Assembly: GCA_019633425.1 (NCBI GenBank)
Contig: WSUB01000160.1
Location: 28,079-92,078 of the forward strand
From: Tulasnella sp. 424
Lineage: Eukaryota > Basidiomycota > Agaricomycetes > Cantharellales > Tulasnellaceae
DNA length: 64,000 nucleotides
Reading direction: 5' to 3'
The notes below the pieces were generated by a model. That model did no database searches, was not told the DNA's origin, and saw only the letters and a list, made by a program, of their open reading frames with translations. The position numbers and the translations under genes are program-made. Positions 10,355 through 23,024 of this stretch are shown one piece after another; position 1 is the stretch's first letter; each line of letters opens with the position of its first letter.

Positions 10355-13300
10355 ATGGACGGCGACCGACTAGAAGAACAAGATCCATTTACCATCAACA
10401 CCCCCGAATTTCTCAACACTTCACATCATCATCATCCAGCTCTCTTCCGTCCTCTCCCCGCCTTCCAATCTCCTCCTACGCCAATAACGCCCGTGCGCTT
10501 CGCCATCCCTGCTATAATGGATCCAAACGCACCTACCGTCATCGACGCACGCGACGTCCCAGCGGACGAACAAGAACTCGGCGCTTCGCAACCTCGTTTC
10601 GAACGCGGTCGAGGACCTTCGCCTGAAGCAGGTCCCAGCAACCCAAGGCGGCACCACCACCACCACATTCGTCAACCTCAGACCCCGCCATCGACGTTTT
10701 CATGGGCAGACGCTCTCCCGCTCAACCCGCCAGTACGAAACGTCCGCGCGTACACCAACGAAGCCTCCTTTGACGCGCTCAACCACCTCCCCCCATCTTA
10801 TCGTCGCACCCTGCGCAAGAAACTCGACGCGTTGAAGCGAGAAGACGTCAACGATCGCGTCGCTCGTGATGAAGACTTGAGAAACGTCCGCGGTGGCTTG
10901 GCTAGACACGTCGATCCCATGGCTGGAGCGAGAGTTTTGGTAGAGATTGAGAGGATTGATGGCAAGGCTTTGATGGAGAAGGTCGCTCACTGTACGTGTT
11001 CCCAGTCATTTTTTCGCGTTTTCCCCTCTTCCTCCTCTTGCCCTCATCGTTCCCCCCCATCCCCCCACCACCCTCGCGCGCCGCTCCGCTCAAGTGGGGG
11101 GGCTGTTCGACGTGGCGTCGTAAAGTCGCCGGCGTCCACCTTAGCTCACTTTCGAAAGTGATGAAGGTCTGAAGTCTCTTCTGTGATTCGCTGTGGTCGC
11201 TTGTTGTGCTCCATACGCTTCCCTCCCCCCTCCACTCTTCACCCTCGTCACCAAAACCCACGCGAGGAACTCTAATAATCTCAGGGCCTCCGTGGTGGTT
11301 CATAATTTGCGGGAATCTGGACTGACCTCCGCCTCTCTTCGCCACCGTCGTTCGTCGGTCCGGTCTACGATGGAATTTATACAGGGAACAAATCATTACC
11401 AACACAAACATCACTGCGAGATTTGTACCACCGACGACCTGATCTCTTCCCCACGCAACTTTTACCAACCCCGCCGTCGGATACGGAGGTCTCCGAAGAT
11501 GAAACGCGCGCTGGCGGGAGCGGAACCACCACCACCGACTCTTCTTCATCACGACCCACTACCCTACACTTTGACCACCTCTTCGCACCACAGCAGCAAC
11601 AGCAGAACAACAACGTCGACCCACAACCATCCGCGCCGAGGGGTCTCACGCCGTTCGCGGAAGATGATCGCGCCTTTGACATGGACGAACAATTACCACC
11701 CCGAACACTCTTCCCCGCCCACCCGAACGCGGTGCTCTTACCAGAGGGCGCCGAGGCCGAGTTGGAGTTTATGAAGGGGAAGATGGAGTTTACGATGGAC
11801 GCACCGTGTTTCAGAAAGGACGTGATTGATATTGGGGTGAAAGGCGTTGGAGTGCCCGCGTCGAACAACAAGCCAGTGGACGTTGTACGAGTGAAGGAGG
11901 AGGAAGTCGAGCCTGAATCCTTGTCGTCAGAGTCCAAGCGGAGTGGAAGTGGGACCGATACCGAACCTGAAGATGAACCTCAAGCTGGTCCTTCCACCCC
12001 ATCTGCGTCACCGAACAAGAGGAAACGATTCCCTGTAACGACCCCCGCGCGACTTTTGGCTCATCCCGACGTCAGGTTGGGTGAGATCGGACCTGGGTTG
12101 AGGAGTTTGCAGGCCCTCCACAGCTCTTTGATCGACTTGGAGCAGGAAGAAGAACGTCGGCGCGCGAGGAGGCTGGAAAAGTCTCGAGCTACGGATTCCT
12201 ACCAAACCCCATCAGCATCCTCCCTCTCCTCCTCATCCGCGTCGTTTTCCTCCACGTCCACCCGCCACCGCTCCCCCTCACCCACCGATTCCATCATGTC
12301 CGATTCCTCCATCTCCTCCGAAACGTTCACCTCGACTTTATCAAAGTTGGTTGGAGCGTCGATATTAAAGACCGCGGAAAGCTGTTTGAACGTTGCGGAG
12401 CCCGAGGTGATGTTGGGGTATACGTGGTTGGGTCTTGATGAGGCGAGGGTAGTGGGGAGGAAGTGGTTGGAGTTGGTACCTGTGGGGAGTTTGGGATCGT
12501 ACACTAGTTCGACTCCTGCGCCGGGTGGTGGTGCTTCGTCACGTCGGTCCGTCACCCCTTCGCCAAACGTCGCTACCGACCCGCTTTCGTCGTTTGACGG
12601 AGAAGGCGGCGTGTTCACCTCGGGCCCGTTGAAAGGTTACGGCTGCCACTTTTTCGGACGTCAGCCGACGAGCAACATGCGCGGTTTGCAACCTGCGTGG
12701 ATGGGCAAAGAGCAGGCGTGGACCCGCGCTGGGTACGATCCGGTCAACTTGACGGGGAAACTCTGCATGTTTGTATTGGTTCAGCCGGAGTGGGCGTTAC
12801 CTGTTAGGACGTTGAGCGATTTGAGTCAGAGTCAGGAGGTATGTTGTTTGTGGTTGCGGAGGGGTTGATGAGGGTGTTGATTTTTCCTTTTTCGGCTAGT
12901 TTACGGATGGAGCTCGCGGCGAAAAGGCCTTCACGACTTTTGAAGCCGTTTGGGCTTTGCTCGTCGACGTTTGCCGAAGATATGGAATCCGCCATTTCGC
13001 CGTCACCTCTGCAACAAACATCGCTCTCGGCGCGTTCAGCCCGACGTACCAAACCGGTTACATGTCTCCACCGATCTCGACGACCAGCGCACCCATGACG
13101 ACTCGCGGCCGACTGAACCCCAAGGACAAAGATTCGTACAAGCCCACCGCGCTGCAGATGCTCATGTACTGGATGCGGTGCAGCATGGGTTCGTTCAGCG
13201 AGACGTGGAACATCCCCGAGCACGCTGGTTTGACGGGTATTCCTGGAGACGCGGCGTTTGGGTATCGCGAAAAGTTTTGGAGCACGCCGAACGTGGAGCC

Positions 13301-15026
13301 TGCCTCGCGGGACGCCGCTCGATTGGTGAACCGGCGGATCGCGTCGACGAAACGGAATGCCGAGGCCGAGGACGGGCAGCTTTTCACCGAGGTGCGGTTC
13401 GCGCAGATGTCTCAGTCTGTGGACCAGGAAGAACGCAGCAAGAACCGCGGCAACGAGATGGTACGGGTGTTGAGTCAGGGCATCAAGCGAAGGTTTGAAG
13501 ATCGGGATGCGGGCGATGAAGACGTTGCGGTGTATCAAGAGGTTGCGTTAGATTTCCTGTTACCGCCTGAAGAGCGGGAGAAGCAAGCGGCTGTGGAGCA
13601 TCGGTATTGGAGGGACGCGGTCGCTGGTGGGAGCGTTTACCTGCGCGTGTCGAAGAAGCGGAGGATGAGCGGTGAGGATGCGCCGACGATGGCGGCCGAG
13701 GAGGAAGAGGAGGACGAGGAAGCTGCGGTCGAGGCGATCATTGATCGGGAGGAGACGAGTTCGATGGTTCATATGGATTTGGCGGATGCTGAAGAGGACC
13801 TTGGACCGTATTACGCCCCTCGACGACTTCAGCCTCAGCCTTGCCCCTTGCCGTCGAGAACGCTTTCTGCTCTGCAGAGGGAGGAGTCTCTCATCCTCGT
13901 GCAAGATGGTCCCATCACTCCGGCCGGCCAACGTCGTTGGGTCGATACCCTCACTCGCAAGCGGTACCTCGAATTGGGCCACCACGTCATCGAAGTCGAT
14001 GGAAGTCTTCGCGCTGCGATCGATGCTGCGCAGAACGCCAACCTCCTCAGCGTCAACACCACCGTTGGAGCGTTCCCTGTTACTCCGACTGCGACGAATA
14101 CGGACACGACGGACACGGAGAACAGCATGACGGGTGGAGAGTCTGCTGGGACCACGATGTTTTCGTCTAGTGGAGCGTCGAGGGACCGGTCTAGCCCCGC
14201 TGAAGGTGCGAGGAAGAGGAAGATTCCGTACAGGGCGTGTCGGGCGTCTGTCGCTCCAGACCAACATCACGTCAGCTCGCTTCCTACCCCACCTCCGTCT
14301 GCTGGAGGATCGTCGAGGCGGTCGTCTGCGGCCGGTGGCGGTGGCGTGACGCGCATCACCAAGCCTATGCCGCGGAAGAAGCGGGACAGTCGTGCCAAGA
14401 GCGTCACGTTCCAGGAGCAAGGCGATGATGATGATCATATGGGTGACGATGACGATGGTGGTGATAACAGCATGGACGTTGATGGGGATGCTGAAGATGA
14501 GGCTGAGACTGAGGAAGAGGAGCGCGAGAGCAGTGTGGGCCATTTTTACAACACTCGCTCGAGGTCCCGCTCGAGGTCTGTTTCCGTCAGGCTGAGATCG
14601 GAGACGCCTGTCCCGGAACAGTACCAGCACCAGCAGCATCATCATCTCACTTCCTCTCTCCGTCGGTCCGGTCGCAAGTCCTACCCTACCGTACCCGTCT
14701 CCCCCGCGCAGTCCCCGAGCAGCAACATGGCTCGCCGCAAGTCGACTGGAAACCTCGGGTTCCGCGAGAGGGAAAAGACTCCTACCCCACAGTCGTTTGC
14801 GCAACAGCAGCGGTGGGGCCTGCGTGAGGCTGCTGGGTACGAAGACGATGAGGATGACGAGGACGCTTCGGATGATGATCAGGACGATGAGGATGATCGG
14901 GAGCGTACGCCTGGTCCCTCGACGCGTTCCAAGAGGCGCCGTATGACTTCGCCTGCGGTCGAGATGGTCCTTCCTGCTCGTCAACGTCGTGTGTCTACAA
15001 GGAGCACTCGTGCCATGCAATATTGA
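10355..15026 (+). CDS. Large disordered, acidic/basic nuclear protein of unknown function
   Basis: Three exons: 10355-10991, 11421-12838 and 12900-15026. The last intron (12839-12899) is textbook. The first (10992-11420) is long for this genome and may hide another exon. The product is about 1,390 residues. The N-terminus is low-complexity with His runs. The folded part is probably the centre: LPPSYRRTLRKKLDALKRED (exon 1), an aromatic block near 12400-12840 (TWLGLDEARVVGRKWLELV, GYGCHFFGR, GKLCMFVLVQPEWALPVR), and FEAVWALLVDVCRRYGIRHF then LMYWMRCSMGSFSETWNIP in exon 3. The C-terminal 400 residues are disordered, with KRKIPYR, PRKKRDSRAKS, long Asp/Glu tracts, an SRSRSRS stretch and several KRRR-type nuclear signals. 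I do not recognise the family. The composition suggests a nuclear, possibly chromatin-linked protein. It was chosen over the long antisense frame because splicing and codon use favour plus. Confidence 0.75.
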
Positions 15027-15940
15027 ACGCCTTCACCCCCTCGCCTACCTGCACCACCCCACCCCCCAAACCTCGCCGAAAAAGAAAGTCGTTTTGAAAA
15101 ACCAAGAAGAAAAAAAAAAAGAAGTGTCAAATTATGGCAAAAGTATTTTTTGTATAAGCCTTCGCAGTTTGAGATCTAGCCTTTTATATTCGTTTCTCTC
15201 TTCTTTCACGTCTTTTGTCTACGCCCTTTTTTTGTTCCTTCCCCTCCTCCCGCTTCCTTACTCGTATTCGCCAATTGAACTCTTTTATTATCCTTTTAGC
15301 TTTCATGCTCTGGATTTTACTTCGTCTTTTTGCTGTTTTTTCGACGTCTTTATCACTTTTTTTTTGGTTCCTCGTTATGACCTTCCCTCCTGCTTTTATG
15401 ACCGCTAGTCCTATCTTTTTCCTTTTTTTGGTTTGGGATATGATTATCTCTCTCGTAGCTAGCTAGCACTCTTATGCCTTACCCCTCCATGTATGCCATT
15501 CATCTTTGATTTACTCTGGTGCTCGCGCGACCGTATATCTGCATGCGCGCAGCAAAAGTCCGTGACATGAGCGTTCGTGGTGCTTGCGATTCTCGCGGGG
15601 TCCATCAATTGTCTTAAAATCAGTTGAGCGGAGCAAAGTCTGGAAGATGGACAGATCTATTACCTGTGTGCTTGCTCAGTCCGCCGATTATCTTAAAGTG
15701 CTTTGCGATAAGATGCAAGTTAACATCCGCACGATTTATCCCTGGAGCACCGTATGTGGAGGAACGATGAGAACGAGATAGATTTCCTGACCCTCCAATA
15801 GGAGACATCTGATTCAAATCGTCTTGGGAGCCATTGGTCTCGAAGTACAACTCCAAGTGGCAAAGTAGATTGCCGAAGTGAAGGTAATTTTTTGTTTCCC
15901 GATTGAGCCGTCAAGACATCGGAAGACTTTTTTTTATGGG
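15027..15940. other. T-rich 3' region of the nuclear-protein gene, then intergenic DNA
   Basis: 15115-15470 is strongly T-rich with CTTTTT runs, as expected for a 3' untranslated region and polyadenylation zone. From 15480 on no coding signal is seen. A G-run (GGGGGGGCGGGGGGGGG) follows a T-run near 15931-15955. Confidence 0.5.
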
Positions 15941-16430
15941 GGGGGCGGGGGGGGGTGATCGCTAGGTTCGCCGTTCCTCCCGCAAGCAGCAGGATGGCGA
16001 TACCTGCAGTCTCCTCGGCAAAAACCTCCTTCGGATTAAGGTCTTCATCCATCATGGCGGAGTCGAGAAGACCGGCAAGAATATCATCGTGCCCACCTTC
16101 AATTGGCCTTGATCCTGTCGACCTGGGCTTTGCGTGCATTGGCCTTTATCGGATTGGCGCCGCTGTCAGTAACCAACAACAAAGGAACACCGTCGTTGAA
16201 TACGATCTTCGGCGGCTGTGATCAAATCACAATCGGTGCGCCGGCATTCAGCTTCAAGAGTGAATAGGAAAGACGAGACTAGCTTTTTCGCTGCATCCGC
16301 TTTGTTTCGACTAGTTTTAGGTACATATACGGCAGCAAGCCCACACATTCTTATGAGCCTATCGCGAGACGCAAAGGAGGCCTTTGAGACCAAAGCATCA
16401 ACCGGTACGCATAAGAGGTGTTTCATTAAT
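15720..16430 (-). pseudogene. Degenerate coding relic, possibly cytochrome P450 I-helix region
   Basis: Minus-strand frames broken by stops carry a run reading GGHDDILAGLLDSAMMDEDL, then NPKEVFAEETAGIAILLLAG, then GTANLAIT (about 15960-16090). This resembles the stretch before and in the I helix of P450s. The heme-binding cysteine motif and ExxR were not found, and the frame changes near 16140. It is therefore at best a fragment, and the family assignment is weak. Confidence 0.22.
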
Positions 16431-16726
16431 TGAGGTATCGTTCAATTAACAATCGACGGAATCAACGGCAGTGTGGAGTTGTAGACGCCTATGTCCGCAA
16501 CCTCCGTCGAAACATGATTGGCCAACAAGAATCCAGCGGTAAATATTCTACCAATCATATTGCTCCACGGAGCACTATCCCCGTAACTGCCGATATCCCC
16601 TTCGCATCTATCCTGGACAAGGCAGAGTCGAGGCCCGGGAATTTCATCAGCTTCCCCCTCCCTTCACCGCTCTATAAACACCACCCGAGAACGGCAACAC
16701 CTAGCATTTTCTCGTTTGAAAATCCT

Positions 16727-19583
16727 ATGCCAAGAGACGACAATCACGATGCCGTGCCTTCCAGGTCACCGTCCGATTCGGACCACCATACTTCCTCCAG
16801 TGGATTCCCGCATACCGCTAAGCTGGTACGTCGTTCCCGAGCCTCAAGGACAATTCCAATGACCCACCAAAACTACTTTTTCTTACAGAGAGCTAAACTC
16901 AACAAGCTTGCGAAGTGGCGAATTGATCTCTCTTCTATCGAATTCGTCTCTGTCGTCCCCGAGGTCCATGGAGGTTATGCAACAGTTTCACAAGCCTTTT
17001 TGGTCTCTTCCTCCAGTGTTCAAGAGAGAGCGAGCCTATCCAATCCGACCAAAAAGAACGGTCTCGACGTACCTGGTCCTACTGGAGAAGCATCTCGGCA
17101 GCGGAAGGTCAGTACGCCTCTGCCTCTCTGGCCATTGACATTGACGATGAGCGGCTCATCAATTCAACCTTACAGGATGTAGCAGTGAAGAAAATGAAGA
17201 TGTCAGATGACCCAGCGCGGATATTAGGGGTAAGAAGACTCCGACCAATCACGTAGTCGTTTCAGCGCTAAGGTCTTTCGGTTCAGTTGGCCCTCAGAGA
17301 AGCCGAATTCTTGGTCGGACTTTCTCACGAAAACGTCATTAAGCTCGAAGGATACATCGAGGACTTATGCAAGGATGTAGTCTGGTTGGTCTTTCCCTGG
17401 GCGGAGAACGGAAACTTGAAGAGCTTTATCGCGTCAGCAGAATGGGAGATCCCCGAACGAATCTGGCTGGTAGGATCGAACTACTCTTCCTCGATCTACC
17501 TCTGACATTTGCATCCCAGATTGATGACGTGGCGAGAGGAGTCGAATACCTCCATAGCCAGCAACCCCCCATCCGCCACGGAGACCTCAAATGCGTACGT
17601 TCGGAGAGCGTCATATTGAACCACCTACAAACGTCGCTTTGACTTTTTAGATAAACATATTGGTCAACTCCAAGTACCGCGCGGTAATTACCGACTTTGG
17701 ATCCGCTCGCCATCAAGTAACCAAGGATCTAGATGTGGAAACTAGTCATGCCCAAAACAAACCACAACCACAACCAGGCCTTTCGCTTGAACCAGCAATC
17801 TGTGGTACGACCAATACCATGACCTTAACACTGAAGGGGGATCAATTCACTCTTCGTTGGGCTGCTCCGGAGCTGTTGCACACAAAGAAAGCCACCATCG
17901 CGAGCGATATCTGGGCATTGGGATGTGTAGTGTACGAGGTAAAGTTCAGATCCTATCTTATGATCATGATCGAGTCTCAAAGATGAGCCCTGAAATAGGT
18001 GATGACAAACTCAATTCCATTCCATGATGTTGATGTCGACAATGTCGTCGCAATCCGGATCATGACGGGAAATCTCCCTTCCATTACAAACGAGGTTCGC
18101 ATGGCATTGATTCAGTCCCTCTGCTCCCTCGCACTTGCGTGCTGGAGTGAGGACCCCCGAAAACGGCCAACTGCTGGGAATTGCCGAAATTTAATCAAGT
18201 GGATGGTGAGCAATGCTTACTTCGAGTAAATGACATGTAATTGACCAAAGCTTAATATAGCCTATGATTAAGCCAAGCCCGATGCGAACCACCGATGCAG
18301 CGGTTGCTAGAGCTCGTTCACCCGCGCTGCTGATGAAACTGGGAAGTATGTACATGCGGCAGGACGACTACACAAACGCGTCGGACTTCTTCACCAAGGC
18401 TCTGGGTAGCTACAAAGAGGTCGGCGACGGCAAAGGAAAGGCGGGGGCGCTGGTGGCGCTGGCGCAGGTGCATCGGCTTCAAAACAAGTACGGCCAGGCC
18501 GTGACATTCTACTCGGATGCGCTCCAAATCTTCACCGACATCCGCGACAGGCGAGGGAGAGCCTCCGCTCTTTTTGGTCTCGCGGAGGTGCACCGGCTTC
18601 GAAACGAGTACAGCCTGGCTGTTATGTTCTACTCTGATGCCTTACAAATTCGCACCGACATCGGCGACAGGCAAGGGAGAGCTAACACTCTTTGGGGTCT
18701 TGCTGAGGTGCATCGGCTTCGAAACGAGTACAGTAAGGCCGTCGCATTCTACTCCGAGGACCTACAGATCCGCATCGACATCGGCGATAGGCAAGGCAGA
18801 GCCGACTCTCTTTCGGGTCTCGCTCACGTGCATCGGCTTCGAAACGAGTTCAGCCAGGCCGAGACATTCTACACCGAGGCCCTCCAAATCCGCACCGACA
18901 TCGGCGACAGGCAAGGGAGAGCGAACGCTCTTTGGGGTCTCGCTGAGGTGCATCGGCTCCGAAACGAGTACAACCAAGCCGTGACATTCTACTCCGAGGC
19001 TCTAGACATCCGCACCGAGATCGGCGACAGGCATGGAAGAGCCGACGCCCTTTGGGGTCTCGCTGAGGTGCATCGACTTCGAAACGAGCACAGCGAGGCT
19101 GTGGCATTCTACTCTGAGGCCCTCGGCATCCGCACCGAGATTGGCGACAGGCATGGGAGAGCCGCGGCTCTTTCGGGTCTCGCTGGGGTGCATCGGCTTC
19201 GAAAGGAGTACAGCCAGGCCATCAAATTCTTCTCCGAGGCGCTAGACATCCGCACCGACATCGGTGACAGGTCAGGGAGAGCCTTTACTTTGCGGAATCT
19301 TGCCCATGTACATCGGTCTCAAAACGAGTCTAGCCAAGCCATCACTCTGTTTTCGGAGGCTGTGGAAATCTGTACCGATATCGGGGACCGATCCGGCAGA
19401 GCTCACTCCCTGTTGGGCCTTGGAGACGTGCATCGTGATCAAGGCAACCACAGGGAAGCAATTGGCCCTTATACAGAAGCTGCAGCAGTCTTTGAACAAA
19501 TCGGAAATAGTGAAAATGCCGCTTATGCTTCAAAACAAGCTGCTAAAGTCCGTCAAATATCCACGCGAGAAGAAGCTACGTGA
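16727..19583 (+). CDS. TKL-like protein kinase fused to ten TPRs (copy 1)
   Basis: Eight exons: 16727-16825, 16889-17107, 17176-17229, 17287-17469, 17520-17594, 17651-17938, 17999-18205 and 18261-19583. All are multiples of three, so every intron is phase 0; the product is 815 residues. Kinase landmarks in order: a weak Gly loop (GGYATVSQAF), the VAVKK lysine, the LREAEFL helix-C glutamate, hinge VFPWAENGNL, a catalytic loop starting HGDLK, INILVN, the DFGSAR metal-binding motif, RWAAPELL and SDIWALGCVVYE. The key catalytic residues are present, so activity is plausible; RWAAPE is typical of tyrosine-kinase-like enzymes. The C-terminal half is ten 40-residue TPRs of the type (A/S)LWGLAEVHRLRNEYSxAVxF. 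No signal peptide or membrane segment is seen. Its paralogue lies at 45.3-48.2 kb. The role is unknown; I infer ligand or partner sensing by the TPRs coupled to phosphorylation. Confidence 0.88.
18327..19526 (+). repeat. 120-base tandem DNA repeat encoding ten TPRs
   Basis: Ten head-to-tail units of exactly 120 bases. Most share GAGGTGCATCGGCTTCGAAA and ATCGGCGACAGGCA at fixed positions. Units 3-7 are the most alike; units 1, 9 and 10 are more divergent. Low divergence at synonymous positions suggests recent unit duplication or gene conversion. Confidence 0.9.
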
Positions 19584-21207
19584 CTGTTCTAGGGAGTTTT
19601 CGAGATCAGGGAGATCGACAAGTATTTGGTTCGAGACGTAGGTCCAAGTCACGCACGCGACGCACGAGTTCCCCTACGTTATGGTCACTCGATCGAATGG
19701 CTCACTCTCCGTCTCCGACGTCTTACATTACACGCTTCGATAGAAGTACTTCATCATCTTCGGATGCCTGTCGGCTCTTCCTTCAACCATCCCAATTGCC
19801 TTGTCTTTCTTTTATGTAGTGAATGTCACGTATATCCTATTCGTTTGATATGACGGAACAAACAACTCTGAAGAACGAGAGCAGGTTGTCTTCGCAATAG
19901 ATTCGTCGCAAACTTCCTGGTCTGGGAAACGAGTCTCGTTGTCCACTAAAACCCTCGAAATCGCCCCCTTTATGACTTAATGACTTTGTGTTACGGCTTT
20001 ACTGTCACGCCGGCGTTATTATATCTTAAATCTATCGAGAAACACGCGGCAGATGCATGTCGTCTCATTTAGTCTGATTGGCTTGTCTTCACTTTCCTAC
20101 TATTGATATCGACTCTCGTCCGCGGGGACATTGTGCTATCTGTCTATCTACTCCTTACCGAGCTTGAGGTGTGCTCCTCAACGCTGCGCCACTATCCTGT
20201 TATACGGAAAAAAAGGAAAGTTGGGAAGAGAAATGTGCTTGCGCGACGTCCGCAATGCTGGGACTTGAATAAAACACGACTAGCGACGGCAGGGCAAATC
20301 CAAATTAGATAGTTACACGATCCAAACGTCGGACACCATTGCGAAATGCCTCATATCGTGGATGCAAGTGTTTCTCGGCAGCGGTTCTGCTGAGCCGAGT
20401 TCCTTTTTCCCCTGGTGGGGGAACGAAGCTTGCCCGATTTGGGGTACCCAGATGCTGTCTGGGTCGCATGAAATCCCTTTTTCTAGAGTTGCGCTGCCTT
20501 CCTACCGGCTGCCTCGAACTGCTGATTTGTAAAGTAGCTTTACTTACACCTCTAGACATTTTCGTCTTCTTGGTCTGGGAATGGACGCAAGCAATCTTCT
20601 GAGCGCTTGGAAGGCAAATTCCCGTCGTTTGGTCCGCCTCCTTCAGATAAGATTCACCACCCGTCTTCACACCCGAGCTTCCATTTTAAATATCATCCGA
20701 CTGAATAATTATTAAGGGCTCGCTCTGCACTCAATCTGGTGAGCCACGTAATTGGGAAGGACGATAGGTTCGATCCGGTTGGGCGAATGGCACGGAGGAA
20801 GAACGTCTACAAGCACTGGAAGCATATTTATATTTACCTCGACATGGTTCGAATGATACGAACTCATATAGAGTGAGTCTCATCGGTCAACTCTGTTCCT
20901 CCATATGCCTGTAGCGACCACCGCTTCCAGGACCTGCTTCACCACACCATCCATCACCGACCGTACTTCACCGACACCCTGCACTAAATGCGCAGCTGAA
21001 TTGCCTAGAAAATCACCCAATCTGAGTAATGGTAGGGCTCCTTGGAGGGATACAGGAGGGAATTAGTCCCGATGAATGAAAACAACGGCCGGAGGATACG
21101 GAGTTACGCGGCTTTCCCAAGGTTTGTTCCTTCTCTACTTGCTCTCCCTTTCAGGCGGCCTCCACCGTCACCATTCCCCAACCTTCGGGCCCGATCTTGT
21201 CTAAGAG
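19584..21207. other. Intergenic DNA; first about 280 bases are a duplicated 3' flank
   Basis: About 19630-19855 matches the sequence downstream of the second kinase-TPR gene (reverse complement of 45150-45330). Shared blocks are TCATCTTC, GATGCCTGTCG / GATCCCTATCG, TCAACC, ATCCCAA and ATCCTATTCGTTTGATAT. From 19860 to 21207 no coding exon is recognised. Short frames at 20305-20670 have no domain. Confidence 0.55.
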
Positions 21208-23024
21208 ATGGCTACGCCGAAACCAAAAAAGGCTCGGACCGACACAGCAGCTTCGACAGGGCTGGCTCTGCCCTCAGCTCAACCGGCCGCCACTACCACA
21301 CAAGCTACGACATCATACCGTATGTCCTTTGAGGGCCATTTCTCTTTGATACTTTATGATTGATGAATCCTTCATACGAAGAACCAGCCGTGCCAGCCAT
21401 AGATCCTAACCTACAAGCTGTATCAACCCCAACGGCAAATCGAACAGCCCAGGCTGCCACCGGTTATCTGAAGTGAATCCTATCCTTATGGTGCTTCTCC
21501 TCGTCGTAGAAGCTCATCGCTCAATCCATACGTAGTACTCCAGGAGTTCCCGCCACTCCTTTAGCTACTCAAGCCTATTACAACTACTACCCGCAGTACT
21601 ACAGTCAAGGGTATGGACAGGGTATGCCGTATTACACCGCTCAAACGGCGTATGGAACGGGATATGGACCTCAAGCCTACGGAGCCTTGGGAACTCCAAC
21701 AACCGCTACCCACCCGTATACGCCTACAACTGCTGCACCGGCAGTTGCAGTCCCTGCCAACACCGCAACCACTACCGCCGCAGCAACTCAAAGACTAATA
21801 CCTCCTGCCGCTCCAGCAGCCCCTAAACCAAGTCCAGCGGCACCCGCTGCTGCAAGTTTAGATACTGCTAGTGTTGCTCAGTTAACAGATGCTTTGGGAA
21901 GTGCGGGGGTAGATATTCGGGTAAGAGCGACTGGTGAGGCGTTGCCCGAAAATCGGGGTTGACGGTGAGGCTCTTTTTTTTTTTTCCTAGGCAGAGGAGG
22001 AGGCTATGACTCGAGATACGAGGGCTCAACTTTCAGCAAATATCGCTCCCTCTGAAGACAGATCGAAAAAGCAAAATTTCTTGGACCCTGTGGTGTTGGC
22101 TGCTCGAGTCAAAGAAATCAGTAAGATCCTCTTACTTAGAACTACTCCGCGATACGGCCGTTCTGACGGTATTTATGTCTCTAAGCATCAAATCACTCCT
22201 TAACCGCGACGGCCGATGCTCAAACATACATCGCCCTCGCCCTGCAATTCCGTCTCACCACTCTCATCAAACAGTCCATTACCGCCGTCGACCACCGCAT
22301 CGAATCTCAATACAACCGACCACCCCCATTGTACCCCATTGACGACAATATTATGCAAGTTGAGGGTGAAGATGCCACGAAACCTGAGCCACAAGCAATG
22401 TGGAGTGTCCTAGTCCGGCGAGACGTCGCCAAACAACTCTCCGCGCTGGAAAAAATTGATCGGGAAGAAGAAAGTCGTATTCGGAGAAGGAGGAAGGAAC
22501 GAGACGAGAACGAAGCTTCCGCGAATGGTGGGACCTCTTCTGCAGGACCAGGGGACGCTATGGACTTGGATGGGATTGGAGGGGGAGACGGGGATGACGA
22601 CAAGAAGGGCAAGAAATTGAAGAAGAAGCAGGACGGACCTGGAGTGCTTGCCAAGAAGATGACGGAGGATATGCAAAAGAGCGTCAGCAATCGGGTCGCC
22701 AACGAGTTTACCGGCGTCAAGAAATACTCGTGGATGCAACCTGGAGGTGCGCCCGCGGCGACGCCAGTTAAGAAGCCCGCCCCGATAGCGCCGCCCACCG
22801 GTGGTGGCGCAGCTACGTCTTCTTCGACCCCAACTGCTGTCGGCGGTACCACAACCGGGTCCACTTTTGTCAGACCATTTTTGGCCGGGGGAAGGAGCAT
22901 GGTCAACGAGACGTTGGATGAACGAAAGGTCACCCTGGGGGATCTCATGTTTGTCGTCGGGAAGGAGAAAGGTCACGGTGCTGGCAGAGGTAGTGCGAGA
23001 GTATGGGGAGTTGGGGGGTGGTAA
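21208..23024 (+). CDS. TAF4: TFIID subunit 4 (TAF4) homologue
   Basis: TAF4 is a histone-fold scaffold subunit of the general transcription factor TFIID, pairing with TAF12. The start at ATG 21208 gives MATPKPKKARTD. An alanine/proline/threonine-rich and tyrosine-rich region follows (about 21388-21870). The conserved TAF4 domain begins with DALGSAGVDIR, then AEEEAMTRDTRAQL after an intron ending at 21990, then FLDPVVLAARVKEI; an intron from about 22121 follows. It continues with YIALALQFRLTTLIKQSI, HRIESQYNRP and MWSVLVRRDVAKQLSALEKI, then a basic region with RIRRRRKERDE. The end is typical of the family: VTLGDLMFVVGKEKGHGAGR. The second intron (about 21420/21463-21510) has ambiguous borders. 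The gene is tail-to-tail with SDHB, only about 240 bases apart. Confidence 0.78.

Noticed and set aside
13560..15020. A 486-codon open frame on the minus strand
   Set aside because: It is the antisense of the third exon of the nuclear-protein gene. It is Arg/Leu/Ile-rich, as expected from reading Asp/Glu/Ser codons backward, and has no domain.
15931..15955. T-run followed by G-run as a possible regulatory element
   Set aside because: A homopolymer junction in decayed intergenic DNA; no evidence for function.
18327..19526. Regular 120-base spacing considered as a satellite or CRISPR-like array
   Set aside because: The period is exactly 40 codons and the frame is open throughout with TPR sequence; no unique spacers.
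20740..20790. GGTTCGATCC, a perfect tRNA B-box-like string at 20767-20776
   Set aside because: No matching A box at the right distance and no cloverleaf with paired acceptor ends could be built.
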